From contig JAYVPW010000006.1 of NCBI GenBank assembly GCA_043777315.1, forward strand, positions 92,690-156,689: a stretch of 64,000 nucleotides of DNA, in the 5' to 3' direction. Positions 41,031 to 50,663 of the stretch are shown here, one piece after another (the first letter of the stretch is position 1; each line of letters starts with the position of its first letter). The DNA is from CAIURC01 sp043777315. GTDB lineage: Bacteria > Verrucomicrobiota > Verrucomicrobiia > Chthoniobacterales > Chthoniobacteraceae. Position numbers and translations under genes: made by a program. The notes beneath the pieces are model-generated. The model saw nothing but the letters and a program-made list of their open reading frames with translations. It ran no database searches and was not told where the DNA came from.

Positions 41031-42803
41031 CTACTCCCAGCGCGAGCTTTTACACCCGGCGTAGGCGAGGAAAAGGCCGAGGATGACGTGGGAGAGGAGG
41101 ACCCAGAGGGCGAGTTCGAGGGAGGCAAGGGGGGTGCGGGTGACGAGCTGGACGGCTTCGTAGTAGCGGGTGTCGCGCAGGGTCTGGATGAAGCCGGACC
41201 AGCCCCAAAAGGAGGCGATGAAGGGGCGCGTGGCCCAGCCGAGGGCGGCGGGGAGGGCGAGGACGGCGCCGCTCAGCGGGAGCTGGAAGCCGACGAGATA
41301 GACGGAGACGAGGGAGGCTTGCTCGGCGCTTTTTAGAAGGCTGGAGAGGCCGAGGCAGATGGCGGTGAGGGCGGCGTTGACGAGGGTGAGGAGGGCGATC
41401 TGGGTGCCGAGACTGCCGGGGAAGCGGACGATGAGGTTCACGAAGACGGCCATCCAGACGGACTGGGCGGCGACGAGGAGCCCGAGGAAGGCGGCTTTGC
41501 TCGCGACGTAGGCCGCGGGGCGGAGGCCGGCGAATTTTTCTTTTTCAAAGATGAGGCGCTCGCCGGCAATCTCGCGGGCGGCGTTGTTCGAGCCGGTGAG
41601 GGCGAGGAGGACGACCTGGAACATGATGAGCCCGGAGACGAGGCCGCCGGTCTGGATGAACTCGGTGCGGTGCGCGAGCTCGGTCTGGATTTGCGCGAGA
41701 AGGTTGCCGCTGCTGTCGGTGAGGGCCTTGAGCTGGGGCAGGCCGGCGAGGGCGAAGATGACGACGAGGCACGGGAAGCCGAAAAGGAGCGCGAGCTGGA
41801 GCGCGAGCTGGCCGCGGTCGCGGAAAAAGAGGCGCCAGCGGCGGTGGAGGAGGACGGCGAATTGCGCGGCGGCGGAGGGGGTCTGGGCGTCGGCGGGTTT
41901 GCGGAGTTCGGCGGGGTTGGCATCGCGGACGCCGGGCTCGTGGACGGGCTGCTGCTGCCACTGGTTCGGCTTGTCGTCGGCGATCGGAGTGAGCGGCTTC
42001 GGGGCGATCTGGAATTCGAGTTCGTGGTAGTACGCGGCGCGGTTCTTTTGCCACGAGCGGTGCCAGTCCTCGGCGCGGCGCATGGCGAGGCGGGGGAAGA
42101 GTTCGTCGGCGTGCGCCACGTCGAAATAATAAAGCAGCGAACCGGGCGCGCCGTGGTAGGCGACATGGCCCTGGTAAAGCACCACGACGCTGTCGTAGAG
42201 CGCGAGGTGCCGGACGCTGTGCGTGACGGAAAGGACGATGCGATCTTCGCGCCGCGAGAGCCCGTGGAGGAGGCGGACGATCTCGTCCTCGGCCTTCGGG
42301 TCGAGGCCGCTGGTCACTTCGTCGCAGAGCAAAAGATGCGGCGAGCTGACCATTTCCAGCGCGAGCGCGAGCCGACGTTTCTGTCCGCCGGAGAGCAGCG
42401 AGACGCGGCGGTCGGCGATCTCCTCGAGCCCGACATCCTGCAAGATTTGTTCGATCCGCGTCTCTTCGTTGCTGATGCGGCAGACGCGCAAATGCAGCGC
42501 GGTCTCGACGCTTTCCCAGACCGTGAGCAGCTCGAACGCGATGCCGAACTGCGGGACGTATCCGATCTCGTGCGGATCGAAATCGCCCTCGCTCGCGAGG
42601 TCGCGCCCGTCCCAAGTCGTGTGCCCCGCCGACGGCTCGCGGATACCAGCGATGGCCTTCAGCAGCGTGCTCTTCCCGCAGCCGGATGGCCCGAGGATGG
42701 CGGCGAAATGTTTGCGCGGAAACTGGGCGGAAACCTCGGCGAGCAGATAATGCTCGTCGGGCGATTTACCGACTTGGAGGGAGAGGTCTTTGAGTTCGAG
42801 CAC
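41031..42803 (-). CDS. ABCG-type exporter (ATPase fused to ABC-2 permease)
   Basis: The product has 590 residues. The ATPase domain (1-230) has Walker A GPSGCGKSTLLKAIAG, signature LLSGGQKRRLALALEM, Walker B LLLCDEVTSGLD and the switch His in VLSVTHSVRHLALYD. A linker rich in Pro/Ala/Gln follows. The permease domain (330-590) has six hydrophobic segments, starting LALQLALLFGFPCLVVIFAL. The ATPase-first order is that of the ABCG family, found in Verrucomicrobiota and Planctomycetes. The substrate is unknown. Confidence 0.88.
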   Translation of the reverse strand: MLELKDLSLQVGKSPDEHYLLAEVSAQFPRKHFAAILGPSGCGKSTLLKAIAGIREPSAGHTTWDGRDLASEGDFDPHEIGYVPQFGIAFELLTVWESVETALHLRVCRISNEETRIEQILQDVGLEEIADRRVSLLSGGQKRRLALALEMVSSPHLLLCDEVTSGLDPKAEDEIVRLLHGLSRREDRIVLSVTHSVRHLALYDSVVVLYQGHVAYHGAPGSLLYYFDVAHADELFPRLAMRRAEDWHRSWQKNRAAYYHELEFQIAPKPLTPIADDKPNQWQQQPVHEPGVRDANPAELRKPADAQTPSAAAQFAVLLHRRWRLFFRDRGQLALQLALLFGFPCLVVIFALAGLPQLKALTDSSGNLLAQIQTELAHRTEFIQTGGLVSGLIMFQVVLLALTGSNNAAREIAGERLIFEKEKFAGLRPAAYVASKAAFLGLLVAAQSVWMAVFVNLIVRFPGSLGTQIALLTLVNAALTAICLGLSSLLKSAEQASLVSVYLVGFQLPLSGAVLALPAALGWATRPFIASFWGWSGFIQTLRDTRYYEAVQLVTRTPLASLELALWVLLSHVILGLFLAYAGCKSSRWE

Positions 42804-42925
42804 GGGAGGGAGGCGAATGTAGGGCGACCGCTTCGGTTGCCCAGCGGGGCAGGCGGGGCGCCCGCCCTACAGTTGCGGAAGTTTGCGAGTTGACCCGCTT
42901 TTGTCAGGTGCGAAATGTGGCGCGC

Positions 42926-44299
42926 ATGAGCCGCCCCACCGCTTCACGACAAAGCTGGCGGGCGATAGCGCTCTGGACCGGCGGAGCGGTTCTGGTGCTC
43001 GGGATGCTGGGATTCGTGATCGCGAAAATCGCGATCGAGCGGTATCTGCGGAGCGACCGGTTCCGGCAATTCGTGAGCGCGAAAACGGGGGAGACGCTGC
43101 ACGCGGCGACGGAGGTCGCGCCCTTCAATTTCGCCGACATGAGCTTTTACACGGAGGAGGTCAAAGCGAGCGGCGGCACCGACGCGGCGTTCTCCGAAAT
43201 GCGGCTCGAACAGGTCCGCGCGGACGTGAGCACGCGGCGCTTTTCCGAGCGCGTCTGGCAGGTCGAGCAGGTCTCCGTGCAACGTCTCGATGTGCGCCTC
43301 GACGGCCCGCGCGCTCCACTCGCCGAGCTCGCGCTTTCGCCGGAAAAAGCATCCGCCTCCACCAGCAGCGGCTGGCTGCCGAACCGCGTGGAGATCGGCA
43401 CCGCGACGATCCACGACACTAATCTGACGTGGGCGGAAGGCTCGCTGCGCGGCACAAAACTCACGCTCTCGCCGCGCGACGGCGGCTGGAACATCGCGGC
43501 GGACGGCGGGCAAATCGCGCAGACCGGCCTGCCGCCAATCGACCTCGCGAACGCGCAACTCCGCTACCGCGCGCCGACGCTTTTCGTGCAGTCCTCCGAG
43601 CTGCGGCAGAGCGGGGGAGGCGCTGCGAAAGTGACCGGCGAGGTGCGTCCCGGCGAGGCGCTCGACTTGCACGCGGTCCTCGCGGGAATCTCGATCGCGC
43701 CGCTGCTCGCGCCGGATTGGCGGCTGCGTCTGCACGGAAATATCTCCGGCGAAATCGACTGCCGGAGCCGCCTGCCCGCGCCCGGCCCGCCGGCGATCTC
43801 CGGCAAAGTCACGCTCGCGAATGGCCAGCTCGAAGCCCTGCCCGTGCTCGACGAAATCGCCGCGTTCACGCGTCTGCAGCAATTCAAGCGGCTCCCCCTG
43901 AGCCAGGCGTCCGCGGATTTCCGGCAGGAAAATGGACGGCTCACCGTGCAGAATCTCGTCGCCGAATCCGCCGGCCTGATTCGGATCGAGGGAAACTTTT
44001 CCGTCGTCAGCGAAACGATCGAAGGGACGTTCCAAGTCGGCGTGACGCCGTCGAGTTTGCAATGGCTGCCGGGCTCGCAGGAGCGCGTGTTCACGACCGC
44101 GCGCGGCGGCTACGTCTGGACCCCCGTGCGGCTCACGGGCCCTTTGGCGAAGCCGATCGAGGACCTTTCACCCCGCCTCACCGCCGCCGCGCAAGGTGCC
44201 GTGATCGAGCGCGTGCAGACGACCGTGCAGGATGGCGTGAAGACCGGCAAAGACGCGGTGAAAAGCGCGCTCGATTTCCTGATGCCGCTGGTGAAGTGA
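42926..44299 (+). CDS. AsmA-like protein (TamB-related)
   Basis: The product has 457 residues from ATG 42926. The N-terminal membrane anchor is RAIALWTGGAVLVLGMLGFVIAKIAI. The rest is a beta-rich repetitive fold: VEVAPFNFADMSF-like, LTLSPRDGGWNIAADGGQI, ISGEIDCRSRLPAPGPPAIS and ENGRLTVQNLVAESAGLIRIEG. This fits AsmA/DUF3971-like envelope proteins involved in lipid transfer and outer membrane assembly. It is convergent with the M50 gene. Confidence 0.7.
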   Translation: MSRPTASRQSWRAIALWTGGAVLVLGMLGFVIAKIAIERYLRSDRFRQFVSAKTGETLHAATEVAPFNFADMSFYTEEVKASGGTDAAFSEMRLEQVRADVSTRRFSERVWQVEQVSVQRLDVRLDGPRAPLAELALSPEKASASTSSGWLPNRVEIGTATIHDTNLTWAEGSLRGTKLTLSPRDGGWNIAADGGQIAQTGLPPIDLANAQLRYRAPTLFVQSSELRQSGGGAAKVTGEVRPGEALDLHAVLAGISIAPLLAPDWRLRLHGNISGEIDCRSRLPAPGPPAISGKVTLANGQLEALPVLDEIAAFTRLQQFKRLPLSQASADFRQENGRLTVQNLVAESAGLIRIEGNFSVVSETIEGTFQVGVTPSSLQWLPGSQERVFTTARGGYVWTPVRLTGPLAKPIEDLSPRLTAAAQGAVIERVQTTVQDGVKTGKDAVKSALDFLMPLVK

Positions 44300-44330
44300 G
44301 CGGCCTCACGGATATCAAAAAGGACTTTGC

Positions 44331-44421
44331 ACGGAGGATTCAGCAGGAAAACAGGAATGCAGGAAAACAGAAACGGAACGGGTTCTGGCTTTCCTGTTTT
44401 TCTGTTTTCCTGCTTCTCCGT
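44331..44421. repeat. Hairpin with caggaaaaca-type periodic arms
   Basis: The left arm acggaggattcagcagg is followed by caggaaaaca-like units. The right arm is the inverse and ends tgcttctccgt. It lies between the convergent AsmA-like and M50 genes, next to family A copy A8. Confidence 0.7.
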
Positions 44422-44480
44422 CGGTTGTTTTTAAATCGATGCGAGCAGGTATGAGGCGCGCGGCTGCGCGCCCCCGCCTC

Positions 44481-44607
44481 GTCATCCTGAGCGAAGCCCG
44501 GCTCTGCTGGCGCAGTCGAAGGACCTCTTACTTTTCCCCAAGTTCACGCGCGGCTTTGGGGAGAAGTAAGAGGTCCTTCGACTCCGCTGCGCTGCGCTCA
44601 GGATGAC
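44481..44607. repeat. Family A palindromic repeat, copy A8
   Basis: This is a full copy: gtcatcctgagcgaagcccg and gcgctgcgctcaggatgac with strong inner half-sites. It begins 25 bp past the stop of the M50 gene (44632). Confidence 0.9.
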
Positions 44608-44631
44608 CGGAAGGAACGTGCCCGCCGCGCG

Positions 44632-45795
44632 TCACTCCAGCTCCGTGTGAATCTCGATGACGTGGAGGATGTCGTGGCGCGTGACGATGCCGACGAGCCG
44701 CCCATTTTCCACGACCGCGAGCCGGCCCTGCGCGGGCGCGAGCAGCGTGCGCATCGCGCGGCCCGCCTGCTCGTCCGCGCCGATTTGCAGTGCGACGGAG
44801 CCACTTTCCGCAACGAGATCGCCGGCGGAAGTGTAGGGCCATTTTTCACGCGGCACGGTTTTCAAAAGCTCGAGCCGGAGCAGCCCGCGGAAGTCGCCGT
44901 CATCACCGCAGACCGGATACGCGACGTGATGATGCGTGAGAAAAAACTCGTCGGCCGCGCGGCTCAGCGGGAGCGACGCGGGCAGGCAGATCGGGTTCGG
45001 CGTCATGATGTCGCGCACCTTCACCCCGCCGAGCACCTCGCGCTGGATGGCGTTCGCGTAGCCGCTTTCGGCGGCGTTTTTCAGGAAGATCGCGATGACG
45101 AAAAAGACGAGTCCGTTCCAATTGCGCTGCCACAAAAGCAGCCACATCCCGAGGGCGATCAGCATCCAACTGAAACCGATGCCGATGCGCGTGGTGATGA
45201 ACGTCGATTGCCGCAATTTCCCCGAGCGCGCCCACAAAATGGAGCGCAGGACGCGGCCCCCATCGAGCGGATAGCCGGGGATCATATTGAAGACGACGAG
45301 CGAAAGATTGGTCATCGCGAGCCACCAGCAGACGGCCTCTGCCGGTGCCCATCCGAGCCAGTTCGAAAGGCCCGCGAGCGCGGCGTAGGCTCCGATGAGA
45401 GCCACGCTCACCGCCGGTCCGCCGAGCGCGATTTTCAGTTCGGAGCGCGCGTCATCCGGCTCGCGCGCGATCTCGGCGATGCCGCCGATGAAGAGCAGCG
45501 TGATGCGGGGAACGGGGATGCCGCAGCGCTGGCTCACGAGGCTGTGGCCGAGCTCGTGGAGCAGGATGCTGAGGAAAAACAGCGCCGCCGCGCCGATGCC
45601 CATCGCAAAATAAACGCCCGCACCCTGCCCCGGCAGCCACTGCGGAAAGGCGTCGGTCGAGAGCGTGAAGGTGACGATCGTCGCGATCAAAAACCACGAG
45701 TAGTGGAGGAAGAATTCGATCCCAAACCAGCGTCCGACGAAGACTCCGCGCCGCAGTCCGCCCGCTTGCGGTTTGCCGGAATTGAGATCTTTCAT
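44632..45795 (-). CDS. M50 site-2 protease with CBS pair
   Basis: The product has 387 residues. Membrane helices carry the zinc-protease motif LLHELGHSLVSQ and the second motif VFNMIPGYPLDGGRVLRS. A CBS pair forms the C-terminus (VRDIMTPNPICLPASLPL, and RLAVVENGRLVGIVTRHDILHVI). This is the intramembrane protease type that releases membrane-bound factors; the CBS domains usually sense nucleotides. Its ATG at 45795 overlaps the stop of the upstream AsmA-like gene (ATGA), so the two are coupled. Confidence 0.93.
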   Translation of the reverse strand: MKDLNSGKPQAGGLRRGVFVGRWFGIEFFLHYSWFLIATIVTFTLSTDAFPQWLPGQGAGVYFAMGIGAAALFFLSILLHELGHSLVSQRCGIPVPRITLLFIGGIAEIAREPDDARSELKIALGGPAVSVALIGAYAALAGLSNWLGWAPAEAVCWWLAMTNLSLVVFNMIPGYPLDGGRVLRSILWARSGKLRQSTFITTRIGIGFSWMLIALGMWLLLWQRNWNGLVFFVIAIFLKNAAESGYANAIQREVLGGVKVRDIMTPNPICLPASLPLSRAADEFFLTHHHVAYPVCGDDGDFRGLLRLELLKTVPREKWPYTSAGDLVAESGSVALQIGADEQAGRAMRTLLAPAQGRLAVVENGRLVGIVTRHDILHVIEIHTELE

Positions 45796-48700
45796 CGGAC
45801 GTCGGAAATCGGTGCCGGGGCCGCATCCGCGGGGGTCTCGGAGGAGTCAGGGATTTGAATCGGAGCCCAGTCGTAGAGGTCGATCCCACGGGTCAGCGCG
45901 GCTGGCGCACGGAGGGAGATGTGGGCGGATGCACCGAATAATTTACCGGTGTCGAGGACCGCTGCTCTCCGCGCCGCAATCTCCCAACGATTCACGCCAG
46001 CTCGGTCAAAATTCCCGCCGCTGGCCAGCGCGTCCTCGATCGCGGTTTGCGTGAGCGGAGGCTGGAAAAAGAACCAGCGGACCGGATGACTGAGCGGTCC
46101 CGTCAGGACGGCGGTGAACGGCTCACCGAGTGCGCAGCCGCTGGCCAAAAGGTCGAGGGTCGGATTTTGGGGACGGTTTTCGTGGAAGGTGAGCGTTCCA
46201 TCGATCCTCGTCGGGGCGCCCTCGAAGCTGAATCGCTGCGAGTCGGACCACCGCATCGTGCCAGCGAGTTCGGGGCTGCCACCGGTCCCGAAGAGGCGGA
46301 GATCAAGCGAGGTCTGGCCCTCACTGTCCGCGCCCTCCGCTGGCGTTTCGGTGCGGCAAAGAATGTCGAGATTCCACGATCTGGCGGGCTCTCCCCACGA
46401 AAATATCGGTGGAATGTGGGAAGTCGCGTCGTCGCGCCAAAGCGCGCTCCAGTCGATGAGGAAAAGGCCGGGGAATGAAGTGACTCGCGCATTTCCCCGC
46501 ACGGTGGCGGCACTCCACGGGCCGAAAATTTCGAGCGCGAGCGAGACGTTGACGGATGGCGCGTCGATGGCGGCATCCTCGCGGAAGCCCGTGGGCACAG
46601 GGTTTGGCGCGAGTGCGTTCGTTTCCAATTGTGGGGCGACCGCTTCGGTTGCCCCGGGCAGGCGGAGCGCCCGCCCTACAGTTTCCGGAGCTGCGCGGAA
46701 GACGGGGAGGGAGGCACGAGCGCTGTCGAGCCGCAGCGCCAGTTGCGGGTCGCGGACGTTTTTCAACCCCACCGAACCGCTCAGCCGCAGGTCGCCGAAA
46801 CGATGTTGAGCCGCGAATTCTTCGACCCCGATTTCCGCGCCGTGGAGCGCCACGGTGGACTCGACGGCTGTAAATTCCTCGCCGCTCCAGCCGAGCGGAA
46901 GACGCCCGCCCGTGAGCGTGAGCTTTCCATCCAACGCCAGCGCGGCGAGCGGTCCGTCCGCGATCACGGCTCCGTTCAGCGTCCCGGCGATCGGGAAATT
47001 CCAGCCGGCCAATTGCGAGGCGCGACGCAGGTCGAGGTTGGTCGCGGTGAGATTCACGGCGCTCGGGGTCTCGTCGTTGAGCAGCGAGGCCAGCAAGGTG
47101 TTGGGCCACGCCCGCCAGACGTCGAGGGGTAGGGTGGCGTCGCCTTCGAGGGTGATTTGCGAGCCCGTGACGAGCCGGATTTCGCGGAGCGCGAGCGCCT
47201 TGTTTCCGACGTCCACTTTCGCGGAAAAGGACGACTCGTCATCGGAGAGCGTGAGCTGGCTGAAGTGCATCCCCGCTTGCGTGTAGGTCGCTTCGAGGTC
47301 GGCGTTGATCGGATGGAGCTGCGTCGCGAGTGCGCCGAGCGAGCGCAGTTTATTCAGGTGCGCGAGGAACTTTCCGCTCTGCCCTTTCGCCGAACCTTCG
47401 CCGGTCCACTCGATCACCGCGCCGCCGGCGAGCGGCTCGGGGACGATCGGTTTTTGCAGGATGGAAGCGTAGGTCGCGAGGTCGTCGATCGAGGCGCGCA
47501 GCTCGCCCCAATATTGCGTCGCGCCGAGGATGTTCACGACGCCGTGACCGCGCACGTAGTCGCCGCGATTGAAGAGTTCGACGTTGCTGATCTCGCACTC
47601 GTTGCCGTTCAGCTTCACGGCGGCGTGGAGATTTTGGATCGGTGCGTCGCGCCATTTCAGATCGGTGCCGGAGACGATGAGCTGCCCGCTGAATTGCTGG
47701 TTCCGCCCGCGAATCGAGCCGTCGATTTTCGCCCGCCCAGCGGCGAATTTGAACTCTGGCAAAAGCAGCGCGGAGAGCTCGGCCATCTCCTCGATTTTCG
47801 CCGCGACATCGCAGGTGAATTCGTTCTGCCACCATTTCACGCCCGGCATCGGCAGCGCCATTTCGCCGCTCAGATCCAGCCGATTGTGGCCTTGATGCAG
47901 GTGCATTTCCGAGACCCGGACGCGGCGCTCCAGCAGCGATGCGCCGACCGTCAGCGAATCCCATTGCCGCGACTCCCATTGAAAATGATCGGCTTCGAGC
48001 CAGAGCGACGCCGACGCTTTTTCAAACGCGCGGGGCGCGCCCCGAAAGCGGAAAGTTCCCGTCTTGATCGTGCCGCCCGCCGCCTCGGACACGCCGAGAA
48101 AAGTCGCCAGTTTCGCGATGCCGATTTGCTCGAAAGTGACGCTTGCATCGATCGTGACCGGGTGCTCGTGCGTGAGGGTCTGCGCCTCTCCGTGAAACTT
48201 TCCACCGAACGCCGCGACCTGCATTTCCAAGTCAACGCGCCCTTTCGCCAACTCGGCGAGCTCGGCGGAAAAACTGCGAATTACAACGCCGGGCTCGAGC
48301 ATGAGATCCGCGATGAGCAGTTTGGAATCCTGCAGTTTGGTGGTGCCGCGGACCTCGCGGAAAGTGCGGTCGAGCCAGGGTTGTTTGACGGTCAGCCGGG
48401 CGATCGAGACGAAGCCCGGCTCGAGTTCGCTGGCGAGAAAACGGGTGCCTTCGAAGCGCACGGAGTTTCCATTTCGCTGGACGACGAAATCCACCTCGCT
48501 GGCCTCGACGCGCGCGGGCAGCGGCAGCCAGCGCCCGCGCGGCGGCTCGATCGCGAGCCAGTTTCTCCGAGGCGCGCGAGGGTCTGCGGGCGTCTCGAGC
48601 GGCAGCACGATTTTGCCGCTGACCTTGGTTAGTTTGAGCCGTTGAAACCAGCGGTCGCGGTCCCCGCGGAAGAGTTCTTTCCAACTGAAGCGCATCTCCG

Positions 48701-48998
48701 CCCGGCCGATCTCGACGCGAGTGACGGCCCCCATTTTTCCACGAAAAGTCCAGACCGAATCCGTCACCACCAGCGGCTCGAACGCGCTGCCGGCGAGCTG
48801 CCCGATCGTCAGCGAAACCCCGTTGCGCCAGGCTTCGAGGACCATCCCGCGAGCTGCGGCAAAGCGAAAAACGTGCGGCTCGGCGAGGAAAAGCACCGCC
48901 AAAAAACACAGCAAAAGTGCGATCCGAAACGCGCGAAAACGGGACCGTCGGCGGGCTGGCTGCGGATGTTTTTCGGTCGATGAATCGGGCTTGCTCAA
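45792..48998 (-). CDS. Large AsmA-like/TamB-type envelope protein
   Basis: The product has about 1068 residues. The start is uncertain: a TTG at 48998 (LSKPDSSTEKHPQPARRR) is favoured because upstream frame lies in repeat copy A9. The anchor helix is FRIALLLCFLAVLFLAEPHVF. The rest is long, repetitive and beta-rich, with AsmA-type units such as GTIKTGTFRFRGAPR, INADLEATYTQAGMHFSQL and LAGTMRWSDSQRFSFEG. Such proteins bridge the periplasm and move lipids. It ends in a 4 bp overlap with the M50 protease gene. Confidence 0.8.
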   Translation of the reverse strand: MSKPDSSTEKHPQPARRRSRFRAFRIALLLCFLAVLFLAEPHVFRFAAARGMVLEAWRNGVSLTIGQLAGSAFEPLVVTDSVWTFRGKMGAVTRVEIGRAEMRFSWKELFRGDRDRWFQRLKLTKVSGKIVLPLETPADPRAPRRNWLAIEPPRGRWLPLPARVEASEVDFVVQRNGNSVRFEGTRFLASELEPGFVSIARLTVKQPWLDRTFREVRGTTKLQDSKLLIADLMLEPGVVIRSFSAELAELAKGRVDLEMQVAAFGGKFHGEAQTLTHEHPVTIDASVTFEQIGIAKLATFLGVSEAAGGTIKTGTFRFRGAPRAFEKASASLWLEADHFQWESRQWDSLTVGASLLERRVRVSEMHLHQGHNRLDLSGEMALPMPGVKWWQNEFTCDVAAKIEEMAELSALLLPEFKFAAGRAKIDGSIRGRNQQFSGQLIVSGTDLKWRDAPIQNLHAAVKLNGNECEISNVELFNRGDYVRGHGVVNILGATQYWGELRASIDDLATYASILQKPIVPEPLAGGAVIEWTGEGSAKGQSGKFLAHLNKLRSLGALATQLHPINADLEATYTQAGMHFSQLTLSDDESSFSAKVDVGNKALALREIRLVTGSQITLEGDATLPLDVWRAWPNTLLASLLNDETPSAVNLTATNLDLRRASQLAGWNFPIAGTLNGAVIADGPLAALALDGKLTLTGGRLPLGWSGEEFTAVESTVALHGAEIGVEEFAAQHRFGDLRLSGSVGLKNVRDPQLALRLDSARASLPVFRAAPETVGRALRLPGATEAVAPQLETNALAPNPVPTGFREDAAIDAPSVNVSLALEIFGPWSAATVRGNARVTSFPGLFLIDWSALWRDDATSHIPPIFSWGEPARSWNLDILCRTETPAEGADSEGQTSLDLRLFGTGGSPELAGTMRWSDSQRFSFEGAPTRIDGTLTFHENRPQNPTLDLLASGCALGEPFTAVLTGPLSHPVRWFFFQPPLTQTAIEDALASGGNFDRAGVNRWEIAARRAAVLDTGKLFGASAHISLRAPAALTRGIDLYDWAPIQIPDSSETPADAAPAPISDVR

Positions 48999-49052
48999 AA
49001 CAGGAGCGGCACCGTAGCTGCGCGCCGCCAAAAGGGAAGAGAGCGGGCGGAA

Positions 49053-49184
49053 ATGGCGGGTGCCCGAGCGCCTTCGGCTTTGCGAAGCGCAGTCGAGGGA
49101 TCTCTCACTATTTCCCCCGAGCACGCGCGCAACGGAAGAAAAGTAAGAGGTCCTTCGACTCCGCTGCGCTTCGCTCAGGATGAC
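49053..49184. repeat. Family A repeat, copy A9 with worn left end
   Basis: The right half is intact (aagtaagaggtccttcgac ... cgctcaggatgac). The left half keeps gcagtcgagggatctctcac but has lost the tcatcctgag end. It begins 25 bp past the stop of the DUF1501 gene (49209). Confidence 0.75.
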
Positions 49185-49208
49185 GGAATTGGGCGCGCGG
49201 AGGTTTCG

Positions 49209-50663
49209 CTACGCCAGCAGACCTGCGACCACTTTCCCCTCATTCGTCGGCCCGATCAGCCGCTGATTCAGCCCTTGGTATCGAAACGCGAGTTGGTACG
49301 GATCGAAGCCGAGCAGGTGCAAAATCGTCGCCTGCAAATCGCGCACGGTGACCTTGTCCTGCACGACCTGGTAGCCGAGCTCATCCGTCGCGCCGAAAAC
49401 CGTCCCGCGCTTCACGCCCGCGCCCGCCATCCACATCGTGTAGGCGTGCGGATGGTGATCGCGGCCGAGAAAAGTGGAGCCGTTCCGCGCTTCATTCATC
49501 GGCGTGCGGCCGAACTCCCCGCCCCACACGACGAGCGTGGAATCGAGCAAACCGCGTTGCTTCAAATCCTGCACGAGCGCCGCGCACGACTGATCGATCT
49601 CGCGGCATTTTTGCGGAAACATGTGCATCAAATCATCGTGCGCGCCGGTGCCGTGAATGTCCCAGCCCCAATCGAAAAGCTGCACGAACCTCACGCCTTT
49701 TTCCACGAGCCGCCGCGCGAGCAGACAGTTGTTCGCAAACGACGCCTGCCCCGGCTTCGCGCCGTACATTTCGCGGATGCTTTCCGGCTCTTTCGCGATG
49801 TCGAAAATCTCCGGCACCGACATCTGCATCCGATACGCGAGCTCGTACTGTTGCACGCGCGTCAGCGTCTCGGGATCGCCGAAAGTTTGCGCCTCCGCTT
49901 CGTTCAAAGTCTTGAGCGCATCGAGCGTCCGCCGGCGCGTCTCGCGGCTCATCCCCGGTGGATTGCTGACGAACAAAATCGGGTCCCCCGCCGCGCGGCA
50001 TTGCACCCCTTGAAACACGCCCGGCAAAAAGCCCGGACCCCAGCACGCCTTGCCGCCCGTGGGGTCCGTCCCGCCGCTGAGCAGCACGACGAAGCCCGGC
50101 AAATCCTGGTTCTCCGTCCCGAGGCCGTACGTCGCCCACGCGCCCATCGACGCCGCGCCATTCCGCGGCGAGCCCGTGTACATGAAGAGCTCCGCGGGCG
50201 CGTGATTGAACTGATCCGTGTTCATCGAACGGATGATCGCCGCTTCATCCACGATCTTCGAAAAGTTCGGCAACAGCTCGCTCACCCACGCGCCCGCCTG
50301 CCCGTGCTGCGCGAATTTATACGGCGATCCGAGCAGCTTCGGCTTGCCCTTGATGAACGCGAATTTCTCGCCCTTCAAAAACGCGTCCGGGCAGTCCTGC
50401 AAATGCCGCGCGACCAGCTCCGGCTTCCAATCGAACATGTCGTGCTGCGGCGGCGCGCCCGACATCGCGAGATAGATCACGGCCTTCGCCTTCGCCGGCA
50501 GCGGCGGCAATTTCGCGCCCAGCGGATTCGACGCATCGACCGCCGCGAGCCCGCGTGAGGTCAGGCTTTGCAGCGCGATCGCGCCGAGGCTGAAACGCCC
50601 CGCGTCCGCGAGAAATTGCCGCCGCGTCTGCGAGTGAGCGTGAGCGAAATGGAGAGGGTTCAT
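49209..50663 (-). CDS. DUF1501 protein (Tat-exported sulfatase-like)
   Basis: The product has 484 residues from ATG 50663. The Tat signal is TRRQFLADAGRFSLGAIALQ. The DUF1501 motifs AKAVIYLAMSGAPPQHDMFD, RSMNTDQFNHAPAELFMYTG, LDSTLVVWGGEFGRTPMNE and GRDHHPHAYTMWMAGAGVK are all present. The family has an alkaline-phosphatase-like fold and is hugely expanded in Planctomycetes and Verrucomicrobiota, usually after a DUF1549/DUF1553 gene. It is the last gene of a three-gene operon with 4 bp overlaps. Confidence 0.93.
   Translation of the reverse strand: MNPLHFAHAHSQTRRQFLADAGRFSLGAIALQSLTSRGLAAVDASNPLGAKLPPLPAKAKAVIYLAMSGAPPQHDMFDWKPELVARHLQDCPDAFLKGEKFAFIKGKPKLLGSPYKFAQHGQAGAWVSELLPNFSKIVDEAAIIRSMNTDQFNHAPAELFMYTGSPRNGAASMGAWATYGLGTENQDLPGFVVLLSGGTDPTGGKACWGPGFLPGVFQGVQCRAAGDPILFVSNPPGMSRETRRRTLDALKTLNEAEAQTFGDPETLTRVQQYELAYRMQMSVPEIFDIAKEPESIREMYGAKPGQASFANNCLLARRLVEKGVRFVQLFDWGWDIHGTGAHDDLMHMFPQKCREIDQSCAALVQDLKQRGLLDSTLVVWGGEFGRTPMNEARNGSTFLGRDHHPHAYTMWMAGAGVKRGTVFGATDELGYQVVQDKVTVRDLQATILHLLGFDPYQLAFRYQGLNQRLIGPTNEGKVVAGLLA

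Noticed and set aside
48999..49124. N-terminal extension of the large AsmA-like protein from a GTG at 49124
   Set aside because: The extra residues are translated from repeat copy A9, so a later start (TTG 48998) is more likely, though not proven.
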